A DNA stretch of 64,000 bases from contig JACGCM010002659.1 in assembly GCA_014058105.1 (NCBI GenBank), positions 3,410,001 to 3,474,000 of the forward strand, written 5' to 3'. The stretch is from Kingdonia uniflora. Taxonomy: Eukaryota; Streptophyta; Magnoliopsida; Ranunculales; Circaeasteraceae. The notes under the pieces are model-generated. The model was not told the origin of the DNA. It did no database searches and saw only the letters and a list, made by a program, of their open reading frames with translations. Below, piece by piece: positions 13,701 through 25,590 of the stretch; positions within the stretch are counted from its first letter, which is position 1, and every line of letters starts with the position of its first letter. The translations under genes were made by a program, and so were the position numbers.

Positions 13701-16700
13701 ATGAGGACAGAAATCATGTGCATGGCAGTCAACAACTACAAACTTGATGCAGATGGCTCTTTGACCAATTTAAGTGGGTTTGGGGCAATTTTTAGGGACT
13801 GTGAAGGGAATACTTGTGTGATTATGCTCGTAAAGTTTCCCCAAAGACTTACTATTCACGAACTTTATGCAATTGAAAGGGGACTAGATATGGCCTTAAG
13901 AAAGATTATTAAGAGAATCGAAGTGGGCTGTGATTCAACCAGTGTATCTCTCCCCTACCGTGGAATGATAGAAAAGATTGTGAGAAATATCAAGAGAAAA
14001 CCTGTCCTTGATTTCTCTGGTATAGAACATTGCTTTAGAAGCCAAAAGAGCCCCTGATAATCTTGTTGACCTTCTGCCTGACCTTGGTTATGAAAAATTC
14101 ATTCCTGGTGCTTTCACTAATGATATCAAGAGGATTTTGAATGAAGATGCTAATGGAAAAGTGTACTTAGACAAAACAATTGTATTATTTTCCCCCTTTT
14201 TGTCCTTTTTTATGTGTTAAGGCTCTCTACCTACCCTTGTGGTAGGAGAGTTGTTCCCATCCTTAAACTTGATTCTTTTCGCTTAGTTTAAAGCTCACTT
14301 TCAAAAAACAATACTCTCACAGTTTTCTTGGAAGTGTCCACGAAATAGAAATACACGCATAAATCATTATTAGTTTGTTTGCTTAAAATTTGAATGACAC
14401 GATACAGCATGGAAGTATGGAGATCGAAACAACTTTTGTTTGTTTTCTTATGTTTACACAGACATAAGCCCACAGCTTATCTACAAACTAGACGCACACA
14501 CAGAATCATTAGATCACAGCTACAATTTACTTTTCTAAACATGAAGAAGGGGAAATCGTGGCAACACTATGTGAAACTACTACACCATGCAAAACTCCCT
14601 AGGTGCAAAAGGGCAACTCTGTGGACTGCTGCAGCAACAGAAGACTAAAAAAATGCATGTGACAGCATTAGAAGACCCAACAGTATCATATGGCATATCA
14701 AATCCAGTCTTTTGGTTAGCTCTAAAAAAAAGTAACCCCCAGACAACACAGCAAAAAATTCTAGAGAGATTAGGACTAGAAGTAGAACCCAACCATGCAA
14801 TTTGGAGTAAAATTAAAAGTCTGCATCTTGGAGAGGCCACAACTTTCCTTAATATAAAAAGAAGAAGAAGAATACCCCTAGTATCCCAGTGTAGCAACTA
14901 GTAACACAATGACAGACATGTCCCGAACGATTACTAGGAGCCCCCAACTTCGAAGCTTGGAATCACATTTCTAGAGAGGGGATCTCCTCTTACATAGAAG
15001 TTTCCTCACATTAAAGGTCAACTGCATCAACTTCAAATCGACCATGCATCAGCAAAGTATGTTTAACTAGAGCACACGAAGATTCTAGTGTAATCATCTG
15101 AAATGATTCAAAATCTTAGAATCTGGCAGATCCAAAGGACGACTGCGATTTTGACAGTTCAAACTCCAAACTATTGACAGCGGATCTAGAATTAGTAAAT
15201 TGACATTTGATAAACAAAAGCACATATATAAGTTTGAAGGTGATCTTCGTTCCTATTAATTTTGAGCATACATATCTTCTCTCTAATGCATTTATAAACA
15301 CATCAGATAGTTTAAGGAGGATAATGCGATGAGTTGATGTTCCTCCACATAATAAACCTCATCATCAAGCCCTACATTAGTTGCATGAGCCAGATCCTGT
15401 GTGTGTGGTGGTGGTGAGGGGGAGCAGGAGTGAAACTCCTGAGTGAAAGAGACAGAATAGAAACAACATAAGTAAATGGTTCCATGTGAAAAGAACCATA
15501 TTATCTGCCAAGACTGCCATCAGAAACAATAATTATTTCCTTCTCAATAGATACCTTAATATTTGTGCTCACCATGGAGCTAATATTCAGGTTAACAGAT
15601 AGGAGTAAGTTAATGGTAACATTAGATAGAAGAAACGGAATGACAATAGAATAAAGCATAACGCAAAAAACAAGTTAAAATGGTATATCGGGTTGGGTAA
15701 AGGACTCACTGCTTTTCCATTATAAACATTCTCTATTGCTTCACTCGCAGCACTAGCTTTCATAATAGCATCTCCAGATGCACTAGACTCGACATCAAAC
15801 TCTGAAGCACGCCATTGCGGCAACCCGCCGTCTAACACCCAAACGCGTTCATGTCCGAACACTTTAAACATCCTTTTCATTCAATAAAAAACAAATAACA
15901 AATTAGTTAATCATGATTGCCAATGAAATAAATAAAGGTACAATTTTTATCAATTGCTAGTGTAAAGCCCATAATTACCACCAAACACGGGCTGCACTAA
16001 AAATCCCCTTCCCATCATAAACAACCAGTTCATCTTTGTTCTCAATACCAAGAGCAGAAGCTGCAGCAGCAAAAGCTTCCTCCGATGGTAGCATGTGTGG
16101 CAACTGATCCAATTAATACGATTAATGAGAAATTATGTTAATCACCGAATATATTCAAAGATCGATATAAAGGTAATTACTTAATAGATAGTTGAATGAT
16201 CTACAGACGTTATACTGGAATAGAAAAATATATGAATGGGGTGGGAACCACAGCACAACAATGAAACCCCTGTGTTAGTGATTGCATAAACTAAAGTGTC
16301 AAATGTAGTAGCACATAGGTATGCGACTGTCAGAGGGTGAAGGATGGTAATTTGGTGGCCTAGTACGAAAGAATGTTTCAACAGGGCACCAACCCTAGAC
16401 CATGTAAAGTGAACACCCCCCAAGGTTTTGAAAATCCCCTTCACTCTAGATTACGGTACATATTTGTCTGCTTTGACATACCAATGATAGTCTATTTGTA
16501 ATGGATAGCTTCTCTTTGAATTTTTAGCCTCTCATGAAATGAATCTCTTACTCAGGTTATTGTTTTGCATCCTATCCTATGTAACATGAACTCGTCATAT
16601 TCTCAAAAATAATACGTATTAATATGTATCCGACACCGACACTCGGACACATGAACATATGTATCCGACATATTTTGAAGGTACTTTTCTTTAACTCGCC

Positions 16701-19700
16701 TTGTCCGAGATCCTGTACCTATACTAGACACCGACACACGTACTGGTGTCAATGTTACATAGATCATATCTTCTTCTTTTTTGTAGAATTAGATTCATCA
16801 GTGAAAAGTAACTACATACGAACTATACTAGACTTCAGCCCCATTGTAAACCTACTGGACTTCTTTACCTACTCATATCAGGAGATGGCCACTCAACTGA
16901 TTCTGTTGAACAAATTGGACATATGCTAGGACCTCAGACCTCTCTTTCCCAGTAATATCACTGAGACATCTTGTGTGTCAAGAAGTTACCTTCGTGATAC
17001 GTGAGGGACATACAGCCAACATTGAAATTCACAAAATTAAAGGTGATTCATCAATGTAGTAAAGGATAATGAACCAATTAAAAAGTCCTTGCGCTGCAAG
17101 AAGAGGAATGGCATCTAGTACTCTTAAAATGACCCCCCAGCTTAGGGAGAACTCTTAATAAAAATGAGCACTGTATGTATAACAAAACATTGACAAAGAA
17201 ATTAACATGCCAAAAAGTAATCAACAAAATGCATAATCACACCAATTATGTGTCTTACTTTTGTACTTTGATCTGATATCCCGTCCACGTCAAAAAATAG
17301 GGCACCAGGAATGTGGGCAACCTATCACGTGAAAAAGAAGAAATAGTAAGATCATCATGTAGCATGCTTACTAAGATTATGAAACAGATTATAGAAGCAA
17401 CATAGAAGTTCAGTGTGTGGTGAAAACTTATTATAAGAAGAAAAAAAGTTCAAAAGGAATTTTACTCAGTAGTCAGTACCTGATATTCTTGAAATGGATG
17501 TCTCTGCTCGTCTGGCATGTACCAAGATGCATCCAATACCTACAAGGAATATGAAATTCATCAATCAGAAGCTGAAAATATGTAAACAGGAAAAGTTTAA
17601 TTTGATATCCTATTTTACAAATTCTTTACTTATTATATGCAAGTGTACAATGCATAACAAAAAATAGAAATTGCAGACATGTTCAACATGTATTCGTGTG
17701 CTCTCATGTTTTCTTATAGCAGAAACAAGCCTGCTCTTCCAACTACGTTATCGAGTTGAACACAATAAATAGTTCAGCCATTTCTAGTAATATACTATCA
17801 CACGAGTTCGACTTAAGAATCAAAGTAGAATACTCATAATAAATTTGTTCTAAGAATTTTATTTAAAATCAATTATATGACAAGTACGTGAACTTCAACT
17901 TGTGGAGAAATTGTATTGCTGTTGATACTTATTATTAGTAACTTTGTATCACAATAGAAATGCTACTGGCTTAATTTATTTTCATAAGAAAATAAAAAAT
18001 AAAGGTTCTCCCTACCAAATTTCAGGGATAATTTATTTACTGCTCCAAAGAATCTTTCAGCATTTAAAGGCTGCCACAACACGTAAGAGCATCCACAGCA
18101 ACCTCCCTTGAAATATAGGGAGTGGTGGTGATGTGTAATCCCTGTTTGTATTTTCACCCCCAACAAACTCCCTTTTTTAAGGAGCCAAGTAAACTTTTAT
18201 CTTTAAACTCTAGAAAGTAAGAAAACCACTTTCTAAATAAAGTTGAATAGGCGGCTACCCAAAACTTCCCTCCCACTCCCTATTGTTGAGGAAAAAGAGT
18301 GTAAGAATAGGGAGGATGAAAATTTAAAGGAGTTTCTAAAAGTCATATGTTACTTTTTTACCTCCCTAAAATAAGGTTAGGGAGGCTGCTGTGGATGCTC
18401 TAAGAGAGTCTTCTGTAAGGATTTTACTCTCGTGTAATATTTGGCAGCGTATGAAACTAATGAGTGTTTAGGTTCTTCTTTAATTTTTTGAGAAAGATGA
18501 ATTTAAGATACTTATAAGTAACCTATGAAGGTGAGTTTAAGCTACGAATCTTGCTAGAGGTTAATACTTTCTCAGCTTTCGTTGCATACAGTGGCAGATC
18601 CAGGTCCCAGTGGTTTGTTTTTTATTTTGCAAAGGGCTATTTCAGGCTTGATTTTTGTATGTCGGAAAATATATTTTTCATCGGTACTTGTTTTACTGTT
18701 TTTATACTTTCCTGGAATCCTTTTTATAATACTTTGTTATGTGATGTTGGTAGGTGTGCCCATAACAACAATATGGGGGAGAAAGAGGGATGATTATGTA
18801 AAAAAAGTGAGACAGAAAAAGATATTAGACTTAAAGAAACAAAATGGGCTGACTGTGACAGAGAAATGATTGCAGAAATTCAATCATAGTAGTAAAAGTT
18901 AAGAAATATGCAAGCTTTTCAAAGCAGGTTGGGCAAATACTGTAATAAAGGTAACATGAAGCTAATGGGGCAGCTGATGTGTTAGTTTAGTTTATCTCCC
19001 CAGCCACATGTTATCCAATGGGGCAGAGAGATCAATATTTCCCATCAAAGGCAGCATAAGTGTTATACAGGTCTAACCAAGTTTTTCTTATTTCCTTTTC
19101 TATGATCAATAAATTAGTGCTTCGTGTGCAAAAAATAAAGAAGAAAACTCCAATTTGGTCGAATTGAAGTTAAAGCTTCAAGTTTGAGGACTGGATAAAG
19201 AAAATAAAGTTGAAGAGTCTAAGTTTGTTTTTGCATCAGGTGGGGGCACATTTGTTTAATGAGTTCTTTTTACTGTGAAGGAGAGTGCTTTCCTTTATCG
19301 CTTATTATAGTATTTCAAGCCGGAAAAGCTGACTTAGTTTGTATATTCCAGCTTATATGGGGTTGGGGTGTAGATATTATTGCACAAGTATGAGAGAGTA
19401 CAATGGAGTATCATAATATCAGTGCACCTAGTTACACTGTATCATATCATATTAGACTAGTACAACAAGTAACAATAGGGTTTCCCTGCATTTGTAAATA
19501 GACCTATGTAATATTCCAGATATCTAAGTTAAGTAATGTATATATTTCTGTTTCTCTCAACAAAGAGCAACATATGCCATACTTGGCTTCGAAATCTAAT
19601 TTCCCTTTAGCTTCTCAACATGAGCTATGCCTGTACAACTTGGCCTCTACATCTAACTTGATAAAGACCAATTCTTTTAGTATGAACCCTAACATACTTA

Positions 19701-22700
19701 GATGTAGAAGCCCGGTATTATAGGGAAGCTAGAGAAAGATAGATTTTGAAACCAAGTATTTCATATGGTGCTCTTTGCTGAGAGGAAGGGAAATATTTAA
19801 TTAACTTACACATCCAGAATACCACATAAGTCTATTTACATATATGTCACCTGGTTGGGGTCTACCTTAACCCCAGCTTGCCTAGCAAGTAGCAACAAAA
19901 AAACCCCACATAAGTCTATTTACAAATACAGGAAAACCCTATTGCAACTTATATAGAGATGAGTGTAATTACAAGTCAAACACAGCAAACATGAATTAGT
20001 GTCGAAGACCTCTTATATCATTCCCCATAAAGTGGCTATTCTAATGTCAAAATCCTTCCTATTTTGCATTAATTTTAGCATTTATTATTAATATTTCGTG
20101 ATTCTGAGATATATTAAATATATGTGCGTATCGTTCAAATATGTGCTCCATATTTCCTCAGTCCTCACTTAAAAGTCTAAGCGCAATTGGGTCATTTTTA
20201 CATTTATCACTCGCAGTTTAGCCCATCAGCAAACCAAGAGCAAAGCGAAAGCTATGGATATCTTGTGCTCCTTTTTGCTATCATCAATTGGATTTTATAT
20301 TTTAAAACCAAAGAACTTCATGTCATTAAAATCTGAGCCTAGAAAACGATTTGAGAAACCTTAGCACTTGCATAGAAGTATTACAGTAACTCCTAATTCC
20401 GAAAAATTAAGGTTCCACCTTCACATCTGGCACCCTGAGATTAGCATGCAGGCAATCAACGGAAACTACGGGTTCCCTGGTAGTCAAAGAATGAATCGAA
20501 AAAGTATCTCCACTTGTTGAAGAAGCCATACCACGCCGGCTCAAACTATATGTTGTACTTGCACCTATCAAAGAGGAAGGGTTACTGACCTTTTTGTGAA
20601 AAGCTTTTCTCTGCAGATAAAGGAAAGCAAAGCAGAAGAAGAAATCAGCCACACAACCCAAGTAGATAAGTTAGCTAAAGTATGAAATAAGCCACAACAA
20701 TCCAAGAAGGATAAACTACCCAACATGTTCTGACACAGAAAACGAGAGCTACATAATTGTTAGCGAAAACTAACGATAAAGGAAAAAACTACCCCATGTA
20801 TTGGGGGCTTTAAATTAATTTTAAACAAAAAAAATTCTATAACAATCAAAAGAATACATTTATTATTGAAGAATACATAACACAGCTTTTAAAGCAATAG
20901 AAAGAATGCCACAAAAAAGTAGAAATCACAATATAAGTAAAACCGACATAAAAGTAAAATACAAATGGAAGGGTGCATTTGCATTTACACACCCCAAATG
21001 ACAGCAAAACTGTTGAGCCAAACCCGTCGGAGATCCAAATTGCCCAGCATCCAATACTACAACATCCTAAATATGCCCATGCTCAATTATCCCATGGAAA
21101 GAGGATACTTCCTATGAAATTATCTAATGCTTGTCTCTTTCCAGATCGGCTCAAAAATTGTGTTGAAAAAAAGGAACCAGTGAATTTTACCAAAAAAATA
21201 ACTTTGAAAGCCTCACACTTCCAAGCAATAATATAATTTAAGGCCACCTAGAGAACATCAAATCAATATTGTAGAACTTAATGAAATGCCTCTAGATATT
21301 TTGAGAAAAGGAGCAACGCAAAGAACTCCTTTCCTTACCACAAGTATTACACACATCAGGAACATTACAATCCCCTTCATCTTCCATCTCGAGTTATCTC
21401 TATTCAGAGTCCTTTCCTAGACCACCCCCACTTGTCTCCTAAACCACCCTCACCACGTCTCCACAATCTCCTAAATTCTCTTGAATTGCTTGAGAAGACG
21501 CCACTCATAAACATCTGAAAATAAACTGGCAAAGGAGCAATCTCCACAACAAACATTGTGCCAAAGTTCAATTGTCATCCCCATTATGTCTAACTTAAAA
21601 CATGGACCTTGCTGGAATCTAGCAGAACACTTAGAGATGCATCTCAAAAGACTGGAGAATTCCGGGACAAGAATGATTATGCCATCCCAACTCCTCTCTC
21701 CAAAATTAAAAGCCTTACTTCCAAAATACCACAGGCAATTACCCTTCAAAGGCAAATTCACTTTTTTTGTAAACATCATTCCTGCATGTTGCTTTATGAA
21801 GCCTACATTTTCATAATTCATCAAATTAAATTTCTTCTCACAGTCGCTCCATCCCACAGAATTGAACAAACTTCTCTAGTCTCGCAGCAAGAAAAGAATG
21901 TAAATAGATATACACTAAAACCCCTCTATAGCAATACTGTGGGGACTGCCCTCAGAATATTACTATAGAGAGGTTATTACTATATATAATGTGGGCCCTC
22001 AGAGTATTTACTAGATAGCGGACAAGTTTTATAAACGATAAATTACTATCTAATTAGAAAATAATTGGGGATTTGTTAGAGGAAGTCTTTTCAAACATTA
22101 CTGAGTCATTGGTTCAAAGTGCAATAACAAATACATTTTTTGGATGTTTACAGATGAACACTTTAAGATGCAATATTTCGTGGCATGGTGTCTGTAAATT
22201 TACCCTTCTATTACTATATAAAATCGATGGGATCATATTTTACTATATGATAACACAAAGAATATATTTAATAAGGAGGGGTTATTACTATATTCTTTGG
22301 TACGAACTCGGGACCGAGGCTTTTATATTAATATAGAGGGGTTATTACAATATAAGGTATGATTATAGAGGGGTTTTACTGTACAAAGCCGTAAGAGAGC
22401 TATGAATAATGACAGATTCCCCACTTTATAAGACAACTTCCTTTTCCAGATCAAAGTGTACACTCAAACATTTACACCGCTGAATTCCAAATAGCAGTAC
22501 TGCAACAAGAAGTGTAGAAATATGGCACCATTAATTAAAGACCATAGGACACATAGAATCTAAGACCACACAAATCGGGACATAGGCCTTGGGAGAAACT
22601 CTGTCTGGGTGGGCCAGGACTAGAAGTAGGCAGGATCCACCGGGTTTACAAAGGAATACTTATGGACCCACCCAGCTAATAAATACTTTGACTTCTACTA

Positions 22701-25222
22701 CCAAGAGGAACAGGGAACTCTTTATAGTTAACCCTACAAAGAACCAAGGTGTAAGTGATCGGTGACACAGACTGGGCTCTGCTTAAGATGGTTAGATGAT
22801 GATAAACTGATTTGAAGTATTAGGGTCATCCCCACAGGGTAAGTCGTAAAAAGACAACGAACAAAAATAGACGAGAAGGTTGCACTATTTTCCTCAAGTT
22901 ATTAAATGCTAATTAGAGGCTTTCCTTCAGTTGTACTACTTGAGCATCAGAGTTTCTACGAGTTGCATTATTTTCATCTAGTTATAAGTGCTAATAAGAG
23001 GCTTCTCTTCAGTTGCTCTACTTGAGCAACGAAGTTTCTACAACAATTACCACACCCCAGCAGTTTTAAAGTCGTCAAGGAGCTCCTAGATTCAAAATTG
23101 TGTAGTTTTACCTCCAGAAGAAGCATCAACAGAAGTCTCGGATATCTTATAGGCACAGGTACAATCCCATACCACCGTCAGACCGTACTATTGTAAACAC
23201 CACTACTACCATAAATACATGATTTCATTAGAACTGTCAATCCCGAAGAAAAGGGTATCCACATTATATTGCAAATTAGAGAACATGAGAAGCATCAAGA
23301 TCAACAGGAAAACCTTATTTCAAAAGGTCCTTGGAGATCATACTCAAAACCTCGGTCACTAACAAAAAGGAACTTGGATAAATTTTATGTAAAAGATCCA
23401 AGCACAATACAAGGTATTTCTTTTTATCTTATTATTTGAATCAATGGGCCCAGGCGGAGCTTCTTTCTATCCAGACCAACGTTATTTTAATTTTTCGCCC
23501 AGTAGAAGAAAGGTTTAATCCAGATGAATGGCATGGTAAGGTACTCTTGCAAACCGCCACTTTTCTTTTCTATTTACAACAATTTTATAACCAAAGTTTT
23601 TTCCTCGCTATTGAAACCCTTCAAGGGATACATCAGTAATCTCATAATTCCTTCCCTCAGGCTAATAGCAAAATTGGAGGTGGAGGTAATATTGCTTTTT
23701 CAGATATTTCATTTTGAACAATTTTTTGGCAGTCAAACATCCCGTGAGCCTTTATTTGGACATCCCTTTTGTAACCACAACTCTTTACTAACACTTGTTA
23801 AGCAATGTAACATTCTTTTCATCAATATACTTTTTAAAACCCGAAATCTCAAAAGAGGAATCAAACACGTAAAAGAAACAATGAGCTCCTTCCAAGTTCC
23901 AAAACCATCCACTTCTGCTTCCATCCATAGAATACCTACCAATGACATGTCACACTGTTATCTTGGGCACCCTTCTCGAGCTAGACAAAAAAGCTTTTGG
24001 CAGTTTAGAGTTTTCTAGTCCAAATAAATGTGCCAAGATAGTCTTTCTATTAGTTCAATCACAAGAGCTTCTATTCTGAACTCATTCTTTGTGATATTTG
24101 AGGAGGTTACAAGCTGCATTATCTGTTGCACAATAAGTAGATGTGCCCTAATGTTGGCATTAATGGTTACAAGCTGTATTTTGATGTGATAGTTGGCAAA
24201 CGAGTTTGAATGAGTTTTTTTTACGCCTACACGTGCATCATTTTCCATATACCATAATCTTATTGACGACATCCCATCCAACCAAGTTTGTAATGATAAC
24301 CGTCGGCATCAATTGCTAGACCTTCTTCCTCTACTTTGCCAACACATCGTTGGAGGTCCAGCCTCAAATCTCATAATTTGGGAAGAAAAGGTGGTGTTTT
24401 AAGATCAACAGATCATAAACTTTTACGCAATGGCTTTTCAAACCATACCTCAAATATCTCATTGTGACCTACCAATCCCCACAATCCTCTCGGGTACATA
24501 AATTTTTGAGTACAATTGTCCAGGCTTTCTAATACAACATCTCCGTATCATATATCCTCCTTTACAGCCATGTCCACATTTAATTTTATCCAGAATCTAA
24601 ACACAATTTTTGGCTCTCCCTCAATAGTAGGCAGAACAACGAAATTCTTTCATTAGACGAAACATACTGTGGATGTTATCTGCCATCTCCCGCATGTTGC
24701 CTCAAGTCACATGATCATTGCAACCCGACATTCTACTACTATACTTCCTTCAACGCCAATGAGTCCATTGTCTCCCAATCAACAATTAATGCTACATGTT
24801 AAGTCAATTCTTTCCAGCAAGCAAAACAGCCCATAATAACCAAAATTGCACCTTAATGGATTACTAAAATCAGAAAATTAAAAATAAAAATAAACACATA
24901 AAAGCATACACAAATAACCCACAAAAAAAAAAAACAAAAAAAAAAACCAAAACCAACCAATAACATCATATATCAACTAACCAACTAACCAAATCCTACA
25001 CAAAAGCTCACTTTTAACAATAAAAATAAAAACCCAGTATTAAAAACAGATAATAAACATACCCATCATTAAAAAAAATTGATCTTTGAAATAGTTGATT
25101 GAACTTACACTGATGTACAAGCAGTTGTGTAATTGTGGTCTCTGTATGTATGAAGAAGTTGAAAATGATCGAGCTGATCCAAGTCCTCCAACGAGTGTTC
25201 TTAAAAGAAAGGCAGATGCCAT
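7777..25222 (-). CDS. MST1 (STR1): Thiosulfate/3-mercaptopyruvate sulfurtransferase, mitochondrial type
   Basis: Twelve exons join in frame to 382 codons: 25222-25109, 20610-20419, 17539-17480, 17321-17259, 16103-15979, 15872-15710, 12447-12388, 10563-10505, 8774-8693, 8413-8350, 8046-7979 and 7875-7777. All junctions are GT-AG and preserve phase. The product is close in length to Arabidopsis STR1 and carries two rhodanese domains. The first (VVSVDCLHANLR to WVLDGGLPQW) lacks a catalytic Cys, as expected. The second has the CGTGVTA loop with catalytic Cys339, which accepts sulfur from 3-mercaptopyruvate or thiosulfate. The N-terminus (MASAFLLRTLVGGLGSARSF) is Arg/Ser-rich without acidic residues, consistent with mitochondrial import. 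One oddity is Cys in VDCLHANLR where the family usually has Trp. Exons amount to only 1,149 nt in 17.4 kb because the introns are full of transposon debris. Confidence 0.95.
9076..9110. repeat. GT/GGGT-rich microsatellite
   Basis: A run of GT dinucleotides changes into GGGT/GGTG units. It lies inside intron 8 of the sulfurtransferase gene and is probably length-variable. Confidence 0.6.
9797..9922. repeat. Triplicated 42-bp tandem repeat
   Basis: Three nearly identical units, each containing CTCCCTAATTTTCTTTTTCA and then ATCTTTCAACTAAGG, follow head to tail. Differences between units are only a few bases, so the expansion is fairly recent. It lies in intron 8 of the sulfurtransferase gene. 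Confidence 0.75.
11570..11800 (+). pseudogene. LINE fragment (zinc-finger-like end of reverse transcriptase)
   Basis: A plus-strand reading frame contains LCENADETIDQIFFHF, which resembles the zf-RVT motif (C...ETxxHLFFHC) found after the reverse transcriptase of plant LINEs. Stops interrupt it just afterwards. It lies in intron 7 of the sulfurtransferase gene. The identification is by motif shape only. Confidence 0.45.
12448..15709 (-). other. Sulfurtransferase intron 6
   Basis: This 3.3-kb intron contains the LINE remnant at 13290-14060. Elsewhere I see only short overlapping reading frames without recognisable motifs and low-complexity AT-rich sequence. Confidence 0.5.
13290..14060 (+). 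pseudogene. LINE remnant with zf-RVT and RNase H domains
   Basis: The first part reads GSCENEEHLFFSYSF, a zf-RVT-like motif. The second part (13701-14057) reads NNYKLDADGSLTNLSGFGAI followed by FRDCEGN, the start of the plant LINE RNase H domain (RVT_3 family, with the catalytic Asp in LDADGS), and ELYAIERGLDMAL carries the helix with its Glu. Stops separate the two parts. It lies on the opposite strand to the sulfurtransferase gene, in its intron 6. Confidence 0.65.
16104..17258 (-). other. Sulfurtransferase intron 4
   Basis: This 1.2-kb intron holds the hAT-type MITE at 16577-16762. No other element is recognisable. Confidence 0.5.
16577..16762. mobile_element. hAT-like MITE, family C copy 1
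   Basis: The 186-bp element starts CTATGTAACATG and ends CAATGTTACATAG. It is flanked by ATCCTATC (16569-16576) and ATCATATC (16763-16770), an 8-bp duplication with one mismatch, as expected of hAT elements. The interior is rich in GTGTCCGA/CCGACAC motifs. A longer relative lies at 43187-43579 in the glucose transporter gene. Confidence 0.7.
18087..18400. mobile_element. PIF/Harbinger (Tourist-like) MITE, family B copy 1
   Basis: The 314-bp element has termini GAGCATCCACAGCAACCTCC and GGAGGCTGCTGTGGATGCTC. TAA occurs on both sides (18084-18086 and 18401-18403). The subterminal CTCCCTA/TAGGGAG motifs recur inside. A second copy at 34613-34969 sits in a Copia LTR. Confidence 0.85.
19461..19954. 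repeat. Fold-back inverted repeat
   Basis: A left arm at 19461-19654 is the reverse complement, at roughly 80 percent by eye, of a right arm at 19700-19954, with a 45-nt loop between them. Shared blocks include TTTGTAAATAGAC, GAGCA and TCTACATCT. The right arm is longer because of a 65-bp insertion (19841-19905). The transcript of the host intron could form a long hairpin. Whether this is a DNA fold-back element or two inverted solo LTRs cannot be decided by eye. Confidence 0.7.
19841..19905 (+). mobile_element. Retroposed LINE tail with 19-bp target duplication
   Basis: A 65-bp insertion ending in CAACAAAAAAA is flanked by identical copies of CCACATAAGTCTATTTACA (19822-19840 and 19906-19924). 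A long duplication plus an A-rich 3' end is the mark of target-primed reverse transcription. The GGTCTACCTTAACCCCAGCTT segment resembles the tail of the LINE fragment at 44400-44747, read on the minus strand there. Confidence 0.65.
21471..21869 (-). pseudogene. LINE reverse transcriptase C-terminal fragment
   Basis: The minus-strand frame contains DIMGMTIELWHNVCCGDCSF followed by ASLFSDVYEW. This matches the G-x-x-I-x-FWHDxWCGDxxLxxxFPxLY segment seen downstream of the reverse transcriptase domain in plant LINEs. There is no start codon or endonuclease, so it is a truncated copy. Confidence 0.6.
21913..22381. mobile_element. Emigrant-like MITE (Tc1/mariner, pogo type)
   Basis: The 469-bp element starts CACTAAAACCCCTCTATA and ends with its near inverse, TATAGAGGGGTTTTACTG. 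A TA dinucleotide flanks each end (21911-21912 and 22382-22383). The termini resemble those of the Emigrant family (CAGTAAAACCTCTATAAA). Subterminal GGGGTTATTAC repeats occur at both ends. It is non-coding. Confidence 0.78.
22879..23043. repeat. Diverged 83-bp tandem duplication
   Basis: Copy one (22879-22960) and copy two (22962-23043) share GTTGCA.TATTTTC, AGAGGCTT and CTACTTGAGCA. They differ at roughly a tenth of positions, so the duplication is not recent. It lies in intron 1 of the sulfurtransferase gene. Confidence 0.65.
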
Positions 25223-25590
25223 TGAATCAGAATAGCTTTGAGATCATAAAAAATAACGAGAATTTATGATTAAATTGCTGCACCCCAATACGCACTCAAT
25301 CCCTAACTATTTGGGGGAAGAGTTGAAACCCTAATTCACAACGGACTATTGCCGTCGTAGTGATCGTCGTTAGTTAGGGGAGAAGAAACAAAAAAGAGTA
25401 ACGCGGGGAGATAGAGGAGAGACAGTGAAGGTCGTGAAGTGGTTAAAGACTGAGAGGGCTTGGGCTTGGGCTTGGGCTTGGGCTTGGGCTTGGGTTGGAC
25501 TTGGACTTGGACTTGGACTGGGACTGGGACTGGGACTGGGACTGGCGATGGTTGAGTCGAAGAGTTGTCTCTTGTTAAAAACTTGAAACT
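25223..25590 (-). promoter_or_regulatory. 5' leader and remaining promoter of the sulfurtransferase gene
   Basis: Only 368 bp of native upstream sequence remain between the start codon and the inserted Copia 3' LTR. It includes a compound hexanucleotide repeat (25455-25545). Beyond the insertion the original flank resumes at 35000 (TSD AAACT). I see no clear TATA box here, so the transcription start cannot be fixed. Confidence 0.5.
25455..25545. repeat. Compound hexanucleotide minisatellite in the sulfurtransferase leader
   Basis: Runs of GGGCTT, then GGACTT, then GGACTG follow one another on the plus strand for about 90 bp. On the minus strand a long frame reads as alternating Gln-Ala then Pro-Ser; this follows from the repeat and is not a protein I would call. 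Confidence 0.85.

Larger units (their letters stand above)
17540..20418 (-). other. Sulfurtransferase intron 2
   Basis: This 2.9-kb intron contains the Harbinger MITE at 18087-18400 and the fold-back element at 19461-19954, which itself carries a small retroposed insertion. The stretch 18404-19460 shows no element I can define. Confidence 0.6.
20611..25108 (-). other. Sulfurtransferase intron 1
   Basis: This 4.5-kb intron separates the presequence exon from the rest. It holds a LINE fragment (21471-21869), a mariner-type MITE (21913-22381) and an 83-bp tandem duplication (22879-23043). The region 23050-24840 has overlapping open frames but no domain I recognise, and 24840-25000 is A-rich. 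Confidence 0.55.

Noticed and set aside
14587..14901. Paired open frames on both strands near 14.6-14.9 kb
   Set aside because: No motif on either strand; the coincidence of opposing frames is expected from composition.
19841..19905. Possible tRNA-derived SINE head
   Set aside because: The stem-like GGTT..AACC bases do not extend to a cloverleaf and no A or B box is present; the LINE-tail explanation fits better.
23524..24018. 164-codon plus-strand frame in sulfurtransferase intron 1
   Set aside because: No recognisable motif; a second open frame overlaps it on the other strand, and it lies in an intron of old insertions. Chance frame or LINE debris.
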